In this document: one piece after another, positions 1-7,223 of the stretch
Layout: every line of letters starts with the position of its first letter
Position numbering within the stretch: position 1 is the first letter of the stretch
Notes under the pieces: model-generated
Databases searched by the model: none
The model's input: the letters and a program-made list of their open reading frames with translations, nothing else
Told to the model about the DNA's origin: nothing
Position numbers and translations under genes: made by a program
NCBI GenBank assembly: GCA_015231915.1
Contig: JADGAR010000041.1
Span: 1-32,610, forward strand
Source of the DNA: Magnetococcales bacterium
GTDB taxonomy: Bacteria; Pseudomonadota; Magnetococcia; Magnetococcales; Magnetaquicoccaceae
Reading direction: 5' to 3'
Length of the DNA stretch: 32,610 bases

Positions 1-2
1 TG

Positions 3-2363
3 GCGGGCCTGACCACCACCTTCCTGGGTCAGTTGAACACGACCCAGTCGGCGAGCCTGACGACCACCGAGATCATCACCCTCAGCACCACGCAGTTGAG
101 CGGCCTGAAATCGACCCACGCGGCGTCGCTCAACACCACGCTGGTGAGCGCACTGACCACGACCCAGGTGGGCGGTCTGACCACCACCGTGGTTGCCGGC
201 CTGACCACGACCGGGATTGCGACCCTGACCACGAGTCAGGTGGGCGAGATGACCTCGACCCAGCTGGGTGGGCTTTCCACGACGCAGACCGGCAAGATCT
301 CGGTGGCGGATGTGGCCTATCTCACCACGACCCAGGTGAAGGGTCTGAAATCGACCCATGTGGGTGCCCTGACCACCACGCAGTTGGTGTCCATGACCAC
401 GACGAACCTGGCCAATCTCGCCACGACGCAGGTGTCGGGTCTGACCAGCACCGGGGTGGGTGGTTTGACCACGACCCAGGTGAACATTCTCACCACGACG
501 CATCTGGCGGGCTTCACCTCGGTGCAGGTGGGGGGTCTGACCACCACGGAGATTGCGAATCTGGTCACCACCTCGCTGGCGGGGCTGACCACGACGTTCC
601 TGGGGCAGTTGAACACCACCCAGTCGTCGATCCTGACCACGACGGAGATCATCAACCTCAGCACCACGCAGTTGAGCGGTCTGAAAGCGACCCATGCCGG
701 GGTGATGAGCGCCACGCAGGTGGGCGCCCTGACCACCACCCAGGTGGGCGGTTTGACCACGACCGTGGTCTCCGGTCTGACCACGACCGGGATTGCGACC
801 CTCACCACCAGCCAGGTGGGTCAGATGTCCACGACCCAGCTGGGCGGTCTGTCCACGGCGCAGACCGGCAAGATCGCGGTGGCGGACGTGGCCTATCTCA
901 CCACGACCCAGTTGACCGGTCTGAAATCGACGCATCTGGGCGCGCTGAGCACCACGCAGATGGACTACATGACCAGCACGCAGCTGGGGAACCTGAGCAC
1001 CACGCAGATTGCCGGGGTGAACAGCACGGGCATGTCCGGACTGGATACCACCCAGATCGGCGTTCTCAATACGACCCAGCTCAGGAATCTGACTGCGACC
1101 CAGATGGGCGGGTTGACCACCACGGTGGTTGAAAACCTCTCCACCACGCAGGTCACTGGTCTGAGCAGCACCCAGGTGGGCGGGTTCGCCGCCACCCAAC
1201 TGGTCGTCCTGACCACCACCGGGTTGTCGGCCTTGTCCACGACCCAGGTGGGTGGGCTGAAGTCCACGCAGATCGGCCAGTTGACCAATACCCAGTGGGG
1301 CTTCGTCTCCACGACCCAGCTGGGCGTGCTGACCGCCACCCAGGTCACCGGCATGACCACCACCGAGGTGGCCGGGCTGACGACGACGCAGATGGGCGGG
1401 CTGGGCACGACCCAGATCGGTGGGTTGACCACGAATCAGGTCGGCGGCATGGAGACCACGGATATCGAGGTGCTGACCACCACCCAGGTGTCCGGCCTCA
1501 AGTCCACGCAGGTGGCGGCCATGTCCACGACGCAGTTGGGCAATCTGACCACCACCGGTCTTGGTGCCTTCTCCACCACGCAGATCGGTGGCCTGAACAG
1601 CACGAAGATGGGTAATCTGAGCACCACCCAGGTCTCCAATCTGAGCACCACGCAGATCACCGGCCTGACTTCCACGGTGCTGTCCGGTATGAGCGTGCAG
1701 GGGGTGGCGATGTTGTCCACCACGCAGGTGGAAGTCTTCCGCACCACGCAGTTGAGTGGCTTGACCACCACCCAGGTGGGGAGTCTGACCACCACCTCGG
1801 TCCTCACGTTGACCACGACGCAGATGAGCGGGCTGAAGTCCACCCATGTGGCGGCCCTCACCACCGCGCACGTCGGCAACCTGACCACGACCCAGGTGAC
1901 CGGGCTGACCACGACTCATGTCGCCGGTCTGGAGTCCACCGACGTGCCGATGTTGAGCACGACCCAGGTGAGTGTCTTCACCTCAACCCAGTTGAGTGCT
2001 CTGACCACCACCACGGTGGGCAGCCTCACCACCACCGATGTGGATTATCTGACTGCCGTGCAGTTTGGCGGGTTCACCTCGGCGCAGGTGGGTGCTTTGA
2101 CCGGCTTGCAGGTCACCATGGTGAGCACCACCGCGATTTCTTCCCTGACGACCACGCAGGTCAAGGGCTTCGAGCGGACGGACATCCCGTATCTGACCAC
2201 CTCGCAGGTCACGTCGATGACCACCACGGCCATCGGCGGGTTCACCGCCACTCAGGTCCAGACCGGTACAGTCAACGGTGTGGCGGTCGGTTTGACCTCG
2301 ACGCAAATGGGGGTCATGGACAGCAACCAACTGGCGACGCTGCTGGCAATCCCCGGCATGTGA
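3..2363 (+). CDS. Giant octapeptide-repeat protein, 3' part
   Basis: The open reading frame enters from the left edge, so the true start lies outside the window; the first in-frame TTG at 33 is only an internal codon. The visible 786 residues are almost entirely consecutive octapeptides of the form L-(T/S)-T-T-Q-(V/L/I)-x-(G/x). The array ends with a short non-repetitive tail of about 32 residues finishing LLAIPGM. No signal peptide, membrane segment or catalytic motif is visible in this part. The low-complexity Thr/Gln/Gly-rich make-up, lack of Cys and large size suggest a surface or structural protein, but that is inference. The gene ends just before a strong terminator, so it is the last gene of its transcript. 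I do not recognise a named family. Repeats of similar T-T-Q character occur in other large proteobacterial hypothetical proteins, as far as I recall. Confidence 0.85.
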   Translation, partial: AGLTTTFLGQLNTTQSASLTTTEIITLSTTQLSGLKSTHAASLNTTLVSALTTTQVGGLTTTVVAGLTTTGIATLTTSQVGEMTSTQLGGLSTTQTGKISVADVAYLTTTQVKGLKSTHVGALTTTQLVSMTTTNLANLATTQVSGLTSTGVGGLTTTQVNILTTTHLAGFTSVQVGGLTTTEIANLVTTSLAGLTTTFLGQLNTTQSSILTTTEIINLSTTQLSGLKATHAGVMSATQVGALTTTQVGGLTTTVVSGLTTTGIATLTTSQVGQMSTTQLGGLSTAQTGKIAVADVAYLTTTQLTGLKSTHLGALSTTQMDYMTSTQLGNLSTTQIAGVNSTGMSGLDTTQIGVLNTTQLRNLTATQMGGLTTTVVENLSTTQVTGLSSTQVGGFAATQLVVLTTTGLSALSTTQVGGLKSTQIGQLTNTQWGFVSTTQLGVLTATQVTGMTTTEVAGLTTTQMGGLGTTQIGGLTTNQVGGMETTDIEVLTTTQVSGLKSTQVAAMSTTQLGNLTTTGLGAFSTTQIGGLNSTKMGNLSTTQVSNLSTTQITGLTSTVLSGMSVQGVAMLSTTQVEVFRTTQLSGLTTTQVGSLTTTSVLTLTTTQMSGLKSTHVAALTTAHVGNLTTTQVTGLTTTHVAGLESTDVPMLSTTQVSVFTSTQLSALTTTTVGSLTTTDVDYLTAVQFGGFTSAQVGALTGLQVTMVSTTAISSLTTTQVKGFERTDIPYLTTSQVTSMTTTAIGGFTATQVQTGTVNGVAVGLTSTQMGVMDSNQLATLLAIPGM
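9..2096 (+). repeat. Higher-order 576-bp (24-octad, 192-residue) tandem repeat
   Basis: Rare octads recur at exactly 576-base spacing. Asp-containing octads start at 297 (ISVADVAY), 873 (IAVADVAY), 1449 (METTDIEV) and 2025 (LTTTDVDY). Octads beginning LKST or LKAT start at 105, 681, 1257 and 1833, and a second LKST series is at 345, 921 and 1497; the expected fourth member at 2073 has diverged to FTSAQVGA. Units one and two (from 9 and 585) are nearly identical in protein over about 17 octads, while the later units are more diverged. The simplest reading is growth by tandem duplication of a 192-residue module. Confidence 0.88.
9..2264 (+). repeat. Array of 94 uninterrupted 24-bp (octapeptide) repeats
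   Basis: Counting from the CTG at base 9, every 24 bases begins a new octad, with no phase slip through the octad starting at 2241. Position 1 is Leu (sometimes Met, Phe, Ile or Val), positions 3-4 are mostly Thr-Thr, position 5 is mostly Gln, position 6 is Val, Leu or Ile, and position 8 is often Gly. Deviant octads contain His, Asp or Glu at position 5. The DNA varies synonymously (ACC/ACG) while the protein pattern stays fixed, which indicates selection on the protein rather than recent slippage. Confidence 0.93.
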
Positions 2364-2397
2364 CGTTTCTGACAAAGCCGGAAAAGCGGTAAAAGAG

Positions 2398-2425
2398 GGG
2401 CCTGGAGCGATCCAGGCCCTTTTTT
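2398..2425 (+). terminator. Rho-independent terminator of the repeat gene
   Basis: A perfect 9-bp stem, GGGCCTGGA with TCCAGGCCC, encloses a GCGA tetraloop and is followed by six T residues. It lies 35 bases after the stop codon of the octapeptide gene. A short A-run precedes the stem, so weak termination from the other strand is also possible. Confidence 0.93.
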
Positions 2426-2470
2426 CATGGGTGCCGTCCAACACGGTAAGCGCGCAATCAACCCCAGGGT

Positions 2471-2539
2471 TCCCATGATCTGCGGGTAGTGCGATCCTCC
2501 TGGCCGTGAAAAACATCCACCACGGAGGAGATCATGGGA
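2471..2539. repeat. 10-bp inverted repeat upstream of the higBA remnant
   Basis: TCCCATGATC at 2471-2480 is matched by its exact reverse complement GATCATGGGA at 2530-2539, with partly complementary sequence between them (CCGTG near 2505 and CACGG near 2521). It sits where the promoter or operator and 5' end of a higB gene would be expected. It could be an autoregulatory operator or a scar of the event that removed the toxin; the sequence does not decide. Confidence 0.45.
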
Positions 2540-2586
2540 GCGAAAGAAGTTGGGTTACCCCGCCAAAGGCGGAAACGGTTGGGTAA

Positions 2587-2661
2587 CTGCCGGGTTTTGA
2601 ATGGCGTGACGGCCACGCTTTCAATGTCGAGATTGTGGACTACCATGGAGGCAAGCCATGA
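2587..2661 (+). pseudogene. higB: HigB/RelE-type toxin, C-terminal remnant
   Basis: The frame reads LPGFEWRDGHAFNVEIVDYH followed by GGKP and a stop. Its second half matches the usual C-terminus of HigB-type RelE-fold toxins (W-R-D-G-x-A-x-x-V-E-I-V-D-Y-H). An in-frame TAA at 2584 cuts off everything upstream, and no recognisable toxin N-terminus is found in any frame back to the terminator. A Cys-Arg-Val sequence just upstream in another frame hints at a small deletion at about 2590-2600. The stop TGA overlaps the ATG of the antitoxin gene (ATGA), the normal coupling in higBA operons. The toxin is therefore judged inactivated. Confidence 0.68.
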
Positions 2662-2945
2662 GAATCAAGACACACCCTGGGGAGGTGCTGCGTGAGGAGT
2701 TCATGTTACCCCACAATTTGAGCGCCAATGCTCTGGCCATGCGGTTGAGGGTTCCGGCAACCCGAATCGGCGCAATCCTCCACGAGCGGCGCGGGATCAC
2801 GGCGGATACCGCCATCCGATTGGCGCGATTCTTCGGCACGACGCCTGAATTCTGGCTGAACATGCAGATCCAGTATGACCTTTCCGTGATGTTGCAGAAG
2901 ATCGGTGATGATGTGGTCCGCGACGTGTGCGTGTTGACCGCTTGA
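2658..2945 (+). CDS. higA: HigA-family antitoxin, XRE-type DNA-binding protein
   Basis: This 95-residue protein begins MRIKTHPGEVLREEF, the hallmark N-terminus of HigA/VapI addiction-module antidotes. The helix-turn-helix covers about residues 20-62 (LSANALAMRLRVPATRI, then RRGITADTAIRLARFFGTT), followed by the typical P-E-F-W-L-N motif. In intact systems HigA neutralises the HigB mRNA-cleaving toxin and represses the operon. Here the upstream toxin survives only as a C-terminal fragment, so this is an orphan antitoxin or solitary regulator. A purine-rich GGAGGCAAGCC stretch precedes the ATG. The gene is full length for the family and appears intact, so it may still repress its own promoter or protect against related toxins. 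Confidence 0.9.
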   Translation: MRIKTHPGEVLREEFMLPHNLSANALAMRLRVPATRIGAILHERRGITADTAIRLARFFGTTPEFWLNMQIQYDLSVMLQKIGDDVVRDVCVLTA

Positions 2946-3021
2946 CGAGACGCCCGGCCTGCGTCGGCCAACGGAACAGGGGACACCTTCCGTCCCTGCG
3001 GCAGAATGGGTGCTTGCGAAA

Positions 3022-3051
3022 CAAAAACGGCCTTGTGGGGACAAGGCCGTT
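3022..3051 (-). terminator. Rho-independent terminator of the minus-strand xerC operon
   Basis: AACGGCCTTGT and ACAAGGCCGTT form a perfect 11-bp stem around a four-base loop. Read on the minus strand the stem runs into TTTTTGTTTCG, a good U-tract, so it terminates transcription of the minus-strand gene that ends at 3087. There is no T-run in the plus direction, so it should not strongly stop higA transcripts. Confidence 0.88.
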
Positions 3052-3086
3052 CGGGAAGCGGGGCAGAAGATCCGGGGAGTGGCGGG

Positions 3087-4061
3087 TCAGAAGGCGGCAG
3101 GGGGGGTGGTGGCCGCTGCGCTGGTATTGACCTTGCCGGGCGTGGCGGGGGCGGGTTTTGCCTGCACCTTGTCGGCCAGTTGGCGGATTCTGCTCAGGCG
3201 CGTCTCCCGGTCGGCGTTCTCCCGGTCGCTTTCCGCCTGCACGGTGCGCAGCCGTTCCCGGGCGGCATTGGCATCCTGGTCCAGTTGATCGGCCAGTGTC
3301 CTGGCGTTGTCCAGTTCGGCCTTGCCTTCGATCATGGCCTTGTCGAGTTTCTCTGCGGCCTCCGCGATCCGCACGGTCAACTCGGCGTCCCGGTGGTTGT
3401 CCCGGACCAGATCTTCCAGGGAGGCCATGGGGTCATGCCATGCCGATGGCGAGGTGCGTTGCTGCTCGTCCGCATTCCGGTGCGCCTTGTCGAAGTCTGC
3501 CCTGGCTTCGTTGATGCGGGCCTGCCGGTTTGCCGTCATTTCTCGCACGATCCCTTGCTGTTTTTCGGCCTCCTGGCTGGCCTGTTCGGCCTGGGAGCGG
3601 GCGGTGCGCAACCGGGCATCCAGGGCCTGTTGGGTCACCTTGGCTGTTTCTGTGGCCTCCTGCAATCGTTTGAGGATTTTCTCCTTGTTTTGCTGGCTCC
3701 AGGTGGCATGCAGCCGCCTGGCTTCCATTTCGGCGGCATTGATTTGGCTCAACAGTTCCGACAGTTGCGTTTCGTTGCGGCGCCGGATCTCCTCCTGCTC
3801 CGGCCTGGCCTGCTTTTCCGCCTCCACCGCATCGGCCTGGAGGGCGTGCAGTTGCTTGCGGGCCTGGGTGGCGCGCTGGCGGGCGGCGGCGATGGCGTTT
3901 TCCGGGTAGTCGGGGATCGTTTCCTCCTGCCGCATGGCGGGCGGGGGGGCGATTTCGGCCTGGAGCGATCCCGGCAGGGCGAACAGGGTCAAGGTGGCCA
4001 GGGAGAAAATGCGTGACCGTTCGAGCGCTCCACGCGGGCGGCGGCGAGGATGGGGTTGCAT
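3087..4061 (-). CDS. Secreted coiled-coil protein of unknown function
   Basis: This 324-residue protein has an Arg-rich N-terminus followed by a hydrophobic core (about residues 18-35, SLATLTLFALPGSLQA), which looks like a cleavable signal peptide. The mature part is almost wholly charged and Ala/Glu/Gln/Arg-rich with heptad character from about residue 50 to 290, which predicts long coiled coils. It ends in a Pro/Ala/Thr tail. The start is supported by AAGGA upstream of the ATG. No enzymatic motif is visible. It is the last gene of the minus-strand run with xerC, 48 bases after the DUF218-type gene, and ends at a terminator. A periplasmic scaffold or envelope-stress role would be guesswork. 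Confidence 0.75.
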   Translation of the reverse strand: MQPHPRRRPRGALERSRIFSLATLTLFALPGSLQAEIAPPPAMRQEETIPDYPENAIAAARQRATQARKQLHALQADAVEAEKQARPEQEEIRRRNETQLSELLSQINAAEMEARRLHATWSQQNKEKILKRLQEATETAKVTQQALDARLRTARSQAEQASQEAEKQQGIVREMTANRQARINEARADFDKAHRNADEQQRTSPSAWHDPMASLEDLVRDNHRDAELTVRIAEAAEKLDKAMIEGKAELDNARTLADQLDQDANAARERLRTVQAESDRENADRETRLSRIRQLADKVQAKPAPATPGKVNTSAAATTPPAAF

Positions 4062-4109
4062 GGCGGTTCCTTGGGTGGGTTGGGTTTTGTGAACAAGTGA
4101 CGAGGCGAT

Positions 4110-4925
4110 TTATGCAATTTTTACGCCATGCATTAGCCGATACCACAGCAAACCCAACCCCTCGTGCAGGGTCACGGCCAGATGGCTCATGGCGTCGGCG
4201 TTGGGGACCCAACCCAGCAGCTTGGCCGCCAGTGGCATGTTCTCCGGTTGGCTGGGCCGCATCTGGATGGGGGCGATCAGGATCGCCATCTCCTGGCCTG
4301 CCGCCTGCCGCATCGACCAGAGCGCCCGCTCCGCGTCCCTGGCGTGGATCACCAAAACCACCCGCGAGATTCCCTCCCGGCGCAGGATCGCTGCGGCGTT
4401 GACCGCATTCTCCCAGGTGTTGCGGCTCTCCTCGTCCAGCCAGCGCACCGGGGTGGAGAACTCCTGCTCCAGCACCTCGCGCATGAGTTGCGCTTCCGAG
4501 ATCTCCTCGTCGTAGGGGCGGCCCCCGGCCAACAGGATGGGCAGCCCGGTCAGCCGGTGCAAATGGGCGCCATAGCGGGCGCGCAGCAACCCGCTGGCCG
4601 ACAGGGTGTCCCGATCGCCGTATTCCGGGGCGCGCGGGGCGCGACCGATGCCGAAGATGACGATGGCCTGCGCATCGGCCTGCCGCAGACGCTCCGGGGT
4701 GACGGGGGGAAAGCGCTCCTGGGGGGTGATGAGATCCGCCGCCAGGCGGGAGGTCACCGGCAGGGAGACGATCCAGGTCAGGCAGAAGGTGGCCAGGAGG
4801 AGCCGGCGGACGGCGCGCGGCGTGGCGGAATGGCGGACCAGGAACAAAAGCGTCAGCAGGGCGGTGAGGATCACGCCGGGCGGCAGGAAGATCTGCTCCA
4901 GGAAACGGTAGACGATGGCGTTCAC
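4110..4925 (-). CDS. DUF218 (YdcF/ElyC/SanA-like) membrane protein
   Basis: This 271-residue protein starts at a GTG that overlaps the xerC stop (GTGA), so it is probably translationally coupled to xerC. Two hydrophobic segments (about residues 13-31 and 41-62) anchor it in the inner membrane. The remainder matches the DUF218 fold: an AIVIFGIGR strand-loop, the polar loop GGRPYDEEISEAQLM, and RNTWENAVNAAAIL followed by RVVLVIHARDAERALW. Relatives such as ElyC and SanA influence peptidoglycan or envelope-lipid intermediates, but the reaction of this subgroup is not established. Alternative starts inside the first membrane segment would destroy it, so the GTG is preferred. Confidence 0.85.
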   Translation of the reverse strand: MNAIVYRFLEQIFLPPGVILTALLTLLFLVRHSATPRAVRRLLLATFCLTWIVSLPVTSRLAADLITPQERFPPVTPERLRQADAQAIVIFGIGRAPRAPEYGDRDTLSASGLLRARYGAHLHRLTGLPILLAGGRPYDEEISEAQLMREVLEQEFSTPVRWLDEESRNTWENAVNAAAILRREGISRVVLVIHARDAERALWSMRQAAGQEMAILIAPIQMRPSQPENMPLAAKLLGWVPNADAMSHLAVTLHEGLGLLWYRLMHGVKIA

Positions 4926-5905
4926 GTGGGGGGGGCTTCCCGTTGCGCGTGGGGATGGGCATTCCGGTGGATGCGGGCGAGTGAGGCGAGGTCCAGATGG
5001 GCATAACGCTGGGTGGTGGAGAGGGAGGCATGCCCCAGCAGTTCCTGAATCGAGCGCAGATCCGCGCCGGCCTGAAGCAGATGGGTGGCAAAGGCGTGGC
5101 GCAGGGAGTGGGGGGTGATCTTCTCCGGCAGCCCGAGTTGCCGGCGCAGATCCCGGACCAGGCGCTGGACCTGGCGGGGATTGAGACGGCGATCCCCGGC
5201 GGTACGGTTGACCCCGATGAAGAGCGGTGAGGCGGCGGGTTGTCCGGGGAGATCCCGGTCGAGCAGGCGCAGATAGCGTTCCAGCGCTTGCACCGTGGGT
5301 TCGGTGAGCAGGGCGATCCGTTCCTTGCCTCCCTTGCCCATGACCCGGGCCGTACCGCCGGCCAGGTCGAGATCCATGCGGTCGAGGCCGCACGCCTCGC
5401 CGACGCGCAGGCCGGAACCGTAGAGGATTTCCAGAATCGCGGTGTCGCGGGCCTCGCTCCAGTCCGGGAGCTGGCGGCCATTGCTCGGACCCGGGGGCAG
5501 GGGGGCGTCGAGGATGGAGAGGGTCTCGTCCTGGCTGGGGGCGCGGGGCAGGCGCAGGCCGGCCTTGGGTGCGGCGACCAGTGCCGCCGGATTGGTGGTC
5601 ACCAGGCCGCGGCGCTCCAGAAAGCGGAACCAGGAACGCACCGAGGCCATGCGCCGTTGCATGGTGGTCTTGGCCATCCCTTCCCGGAGTTCCCGACCGA
5701 GAAAGGCGCGCATGTCGGCGGGCCGGATGTCGGCCAGGGAGGCTTCCGTAAGAGGGGTTTTTTTCCACGCCTGCCAGAATGCGGCGAAGCGGGTCAGATC
5801 CGCGAGATAGGCGGCCACGGTGTGGCGCGAGTAGCGGCGCTCCGTGGCCAGATAACGGAAGAAGGGGGCGAAAAGGGGATCGATATCGGTGGTGCTGGTG
5901 GTCAT
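4922..5905 (-). CDS. xerC: Site-specific tyrosine recombinase XerC
   Basis: This 327-residue recombinase resolves chromosome dimers at dif together with XerD. The N-terminal SAM-like core-binding domain spans about residues 10-105 and the catalytic domain 120-310. All catalytic residues are visible: Arg167 (SGLRVGE), Lys191 (MGKGGKER), His266 and Arg269 (HSLRH), His292 (LGHASL) and Tyr301 (TQRYAH). The start at MTTSTTDID is chosen because GGAG lies about eight bases upstream. A start 15 codons earlier (ATG at 5948-5950) has poorer spacing. The gene follows DUF484, the same neighbour order as in many proteobacteria, which supports XerC over XerD. No dif-like site was noticed nearby. Confidence 0.94.
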   Translation of the reverse strand: MTTSTTDIDPLFAPFFRYLATERRYSRHTVAAYLADLTRFAAFWQAWKKTPLTEASLADIRPADMRAFLGRELREGMAKTTMQRRMASVRSWFRFLERRGLVTTNPAALVAAPKAGLRLPRAPSQDETLSILDAPLPPGPSNGRQLPDWSEARDTAILEILYGSGLRVGEACGLDRMDLDLAGGTARVMGKGGKERIALLTEPTVQALERYLRLLDRDLPGQPAASPLFIGVNRTAGDRRLNPRQVQRLVRDLRRQLGLPEKITPHSLRHAFATHLLQAGADLRSIQELLGHASLSTTQRYAHLDLASLARIHRNAHPHAQREAPPT

Positions 5906-5953
5906 GGGAGGCGCTCCGTCTTTGTTGAGAGAACGCCGCAGATCAAGCATGCC

Positions 5954-6691
5954 TCATGCCAGCATTGGCGACAGGCGGGCCAGACAGAGTCCCAGGATAT
6001 CGGCCAGATCCCGCAGCAGATCCGTGGAGTCGCTGGGCAGGAACCGGTTGGGGGTCTGTCCCCCCAGGTTGAGCGAGCCGATGAGGCTGTTCGCTCCGGC
6101 ATCGGGACGGGAATACAGGGGAACCAGGGCTTCGGAGCGGATCTCGTGGGCGATGGTCCCGAAAAAGAGGTCGCGGTTTTTTCCCTCCAGACCTACCCGG
6201 ATGACCGGTCGCGGGGAGTCGCGGAAGGTTTCCACCAGAAGCTTGTGTTCGATGGGAAAGAGCCGCTCCCTGGCCTCCTCCTGGTTCGGCGGGGTGGCGA
6301 AGAGGGCGAGCAGTTCCGTGGCGCGGCTGCTGATGGTCACGGTGGCGCGATGGATGTCGAAGAGCCGTTCCGGTTTCCATGTGGCGGCCATCAGCATTTC
6401 CCAGGGGGCGCTGGCGGTCATGAGTTGGACCTGGATGTCGTGGAAGGCGGTGTAGATCCCCTCGTTGCGCCGGATCCGTTCCAGCATGGCGTCGAGGTCC
6501 TGGGAGAGCTGGTCGTTGCGGCGGCGCAGGGCGTTCAATTGTCCCGCCTCCAGGCTCAGCACCTTGCCGGAGGCGGAGATGGCCGCAGGCAGAAGCTCTG
6601 GATAAAGGTCGAAGAATCGGGGATTGGCCGCGAGCCAGTGGCGAACCTGTTCCGGGGTCAGATCGTCGGGCGGGTGGGTGGCGGGGTCCAT
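5954..6691 (-). CDS. DUF484 family protein (GAF-like)
   Basis: This 245-residue protein begins with the DUF484 signature: LTPEQVRHWLAANPRFFDLYP at the start, a short coiled coil near residues 45-80 (SLEAGQLNALRRRNDQLSQD), then a GAF-like domain to the C-terminus with LGGQTPNRFLPSDSTDLLRD near residue 210. The family is conserved next to xerC across Proteobacteria, but its ligand and function remain undefined. It is the first gene of the minus-strand operon DUF484-xerC-DUF218-coiled-coil and diverges from the ArsR gene over a 144-bp intergenic region that must hold both promoters. The length is normal. Confidence 0.92.
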   Translation of the reverse strand: MDPATHPPDDLTPEQVRHWLAANPRFFDLYPELLPAAISASGKVLSLEAGQLNALRRRNDQLSQDLDAMLERIRRNEGIYTAFHDIQVQLMTASAPWEMLMAATWKPERLFDIHRATVTISSRATELLALFATPPNQEEARERLFPIEHKLLVETFRDSPRPVIRVGLEGKNRDLFFGTIAHEIRSEALVPLYSRPDAGANSLIGSLNLGGQTPNRFLPSDSTDLLRDLADILGLCLARLSPMLA

Positions 6692-6716
6692 CCTGGGGGT
6701 GCTCCGTGTTGAGGTG

Positions 6717-6745
6717 TTGACGAACCGGGGAAAAGCCCCTATTTT
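6717..6745 (+). promoter_or_regulatory. Likely sigma-70 promoter of the arsR-rhodanese-CYTH genes
   Basis: TTGACG at 6717-6722 and TATTTT at 6740-6745 are separated by the ideal 17 bases. The element lies 91 bases upstream of the ArsR-family start codon in the divergent intergenic region. The spacer contains a small GGGG-AAAA-GCCCC inverted repeat. No transcript data support it, so this rests on the match alone. Confidence 0.5.
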
Positions 6746-6765
6746 TAGCCAATACTAATAAACAA

Positions 6766-6780
6766 TGCGCAGGTTGCGCA
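6766..6780 (+). promoter_or_regulatory. Possible ArsR operator, TGCGCA-GGT-TGCGCA
   Basis: Two copies of the self-complementary hexamer TGCGCA are separated by three bases, giving an extended dyad. It lies about 20 bases beyond the proposed -10 element, a suitable place for repression by the ArsR protein encoded immediately downstream. Nearby TTAG and CTAA (6746-6759) form another small dyad. The assignment to this regulator is inference from position. Confidence 0.4.
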
Positions 6781-6835
6781 GGGAAAAAAGTGCGTGCTGG
6801 CGGTTTTTTTCACAGAAGGAGCGAAATGAGGCGTC

Positions 6836-7201
6836 ATGGCTAACGAGATTGATGAAGCCAACATTGAAAAGGTCGCCCGATGCATGAAGGCCTTGGCGCA
6901 CCCCTTGCGTTTGAAGGTGATCGTCGCCTTGCGGGATCGGGAGTTGAGCGTGCAGGACCTGGTCGATGCGGTGGGGACCACCCAGTCGAATGTCTCGCAG
7001 CATCTGACCATCATGCGGGACAAGAACATCCTGGAATCCCGCAGGGAGGCCAACCAGGTCTTTTATCGGGTCGGGGACTGCAAGGTGCTGGACCTGGTGG
7101 CCCTGACGCGCAGCATCTTCTGCGAGGGGCATGGCGCGGTGGGGGTGGGGATTTCCCTGCCGTCCCTGCCCCCCGGCGGGGATGCGGTCGCTGCGGAATG
7201 A
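6836..7201 (+). CDS. ArsR/SmtB-family transcriptional regulator
   Basis: This 121-residue winged helix-turn-helix repressor has the core MKALAHPLRLKVIVAL, recognition-helix region VGTTQSNVSQHLTIMRDKNIL (about residues 46-66), and wing SRREANQVFYRVGD. Cysteines are at 16, 82 and 96. There is no metal-binding CxC of classical ArsR, and the first sensing Cys usual in sulfide-responsive BigR/SqrR proteins is Val here. The rhodanese gene immediately downstream nevertheless suggests control of a sulfur-related function. A Gly/Pro-rich tail follows residue 98. GAGG lies five bases before the ATG, and a dyad upstream may be its operator. The ligand cannot be read from the sequence. Confidence 0.9.
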   Translation: MANEIDEANIEKVARCMKALAHPLRLKVIVALRDRELSVQDLVDAVGTTQSNVSQHLTIMRDKNILESRREANQVFYRVGDCKVLDLVALTRSIFCEGHGAVGVGISLPSLPPGGDAVAAE

Positions 7202-7223
7202 ACGAAAAACGGCGGAGGATGAC

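Noticed and set aside
29-1912. Long antisense frames inside the octapeptide gene (29-232, 317-808, 965-1432, 1436-1912)
   Set aside because: They are mirror images of the repeats: the complement of ACC/ACG/CAG-rich codons gives Val/Arg/Pro-rich frames without stops. They have no ribosome sites and no independent conservation signal.
9-2264. Possible CRISPR array, because of short regular 24-base periodicity
   Set aside because: There are no unique spacers between conserved repeats. The whole period is protein-coding, with synonymous variation in a single open frame.
3433-5481. 682-residue minus-strand open frame crossing three genes
   Set aside because: It lies out of frame with xerC, the DUF218 gene and the coiled-coil gene, all of which have recognisable motifs. 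It is Pro/Arg-rich as expected for a high-GC shadow.
5240-6712. 490-residue plus-strand open frame opposite xerC and DUF484
   Set aside because: It is Gly/Gln/Arg-rich with no family features, and the opposite strand carries two well-recognised genes.
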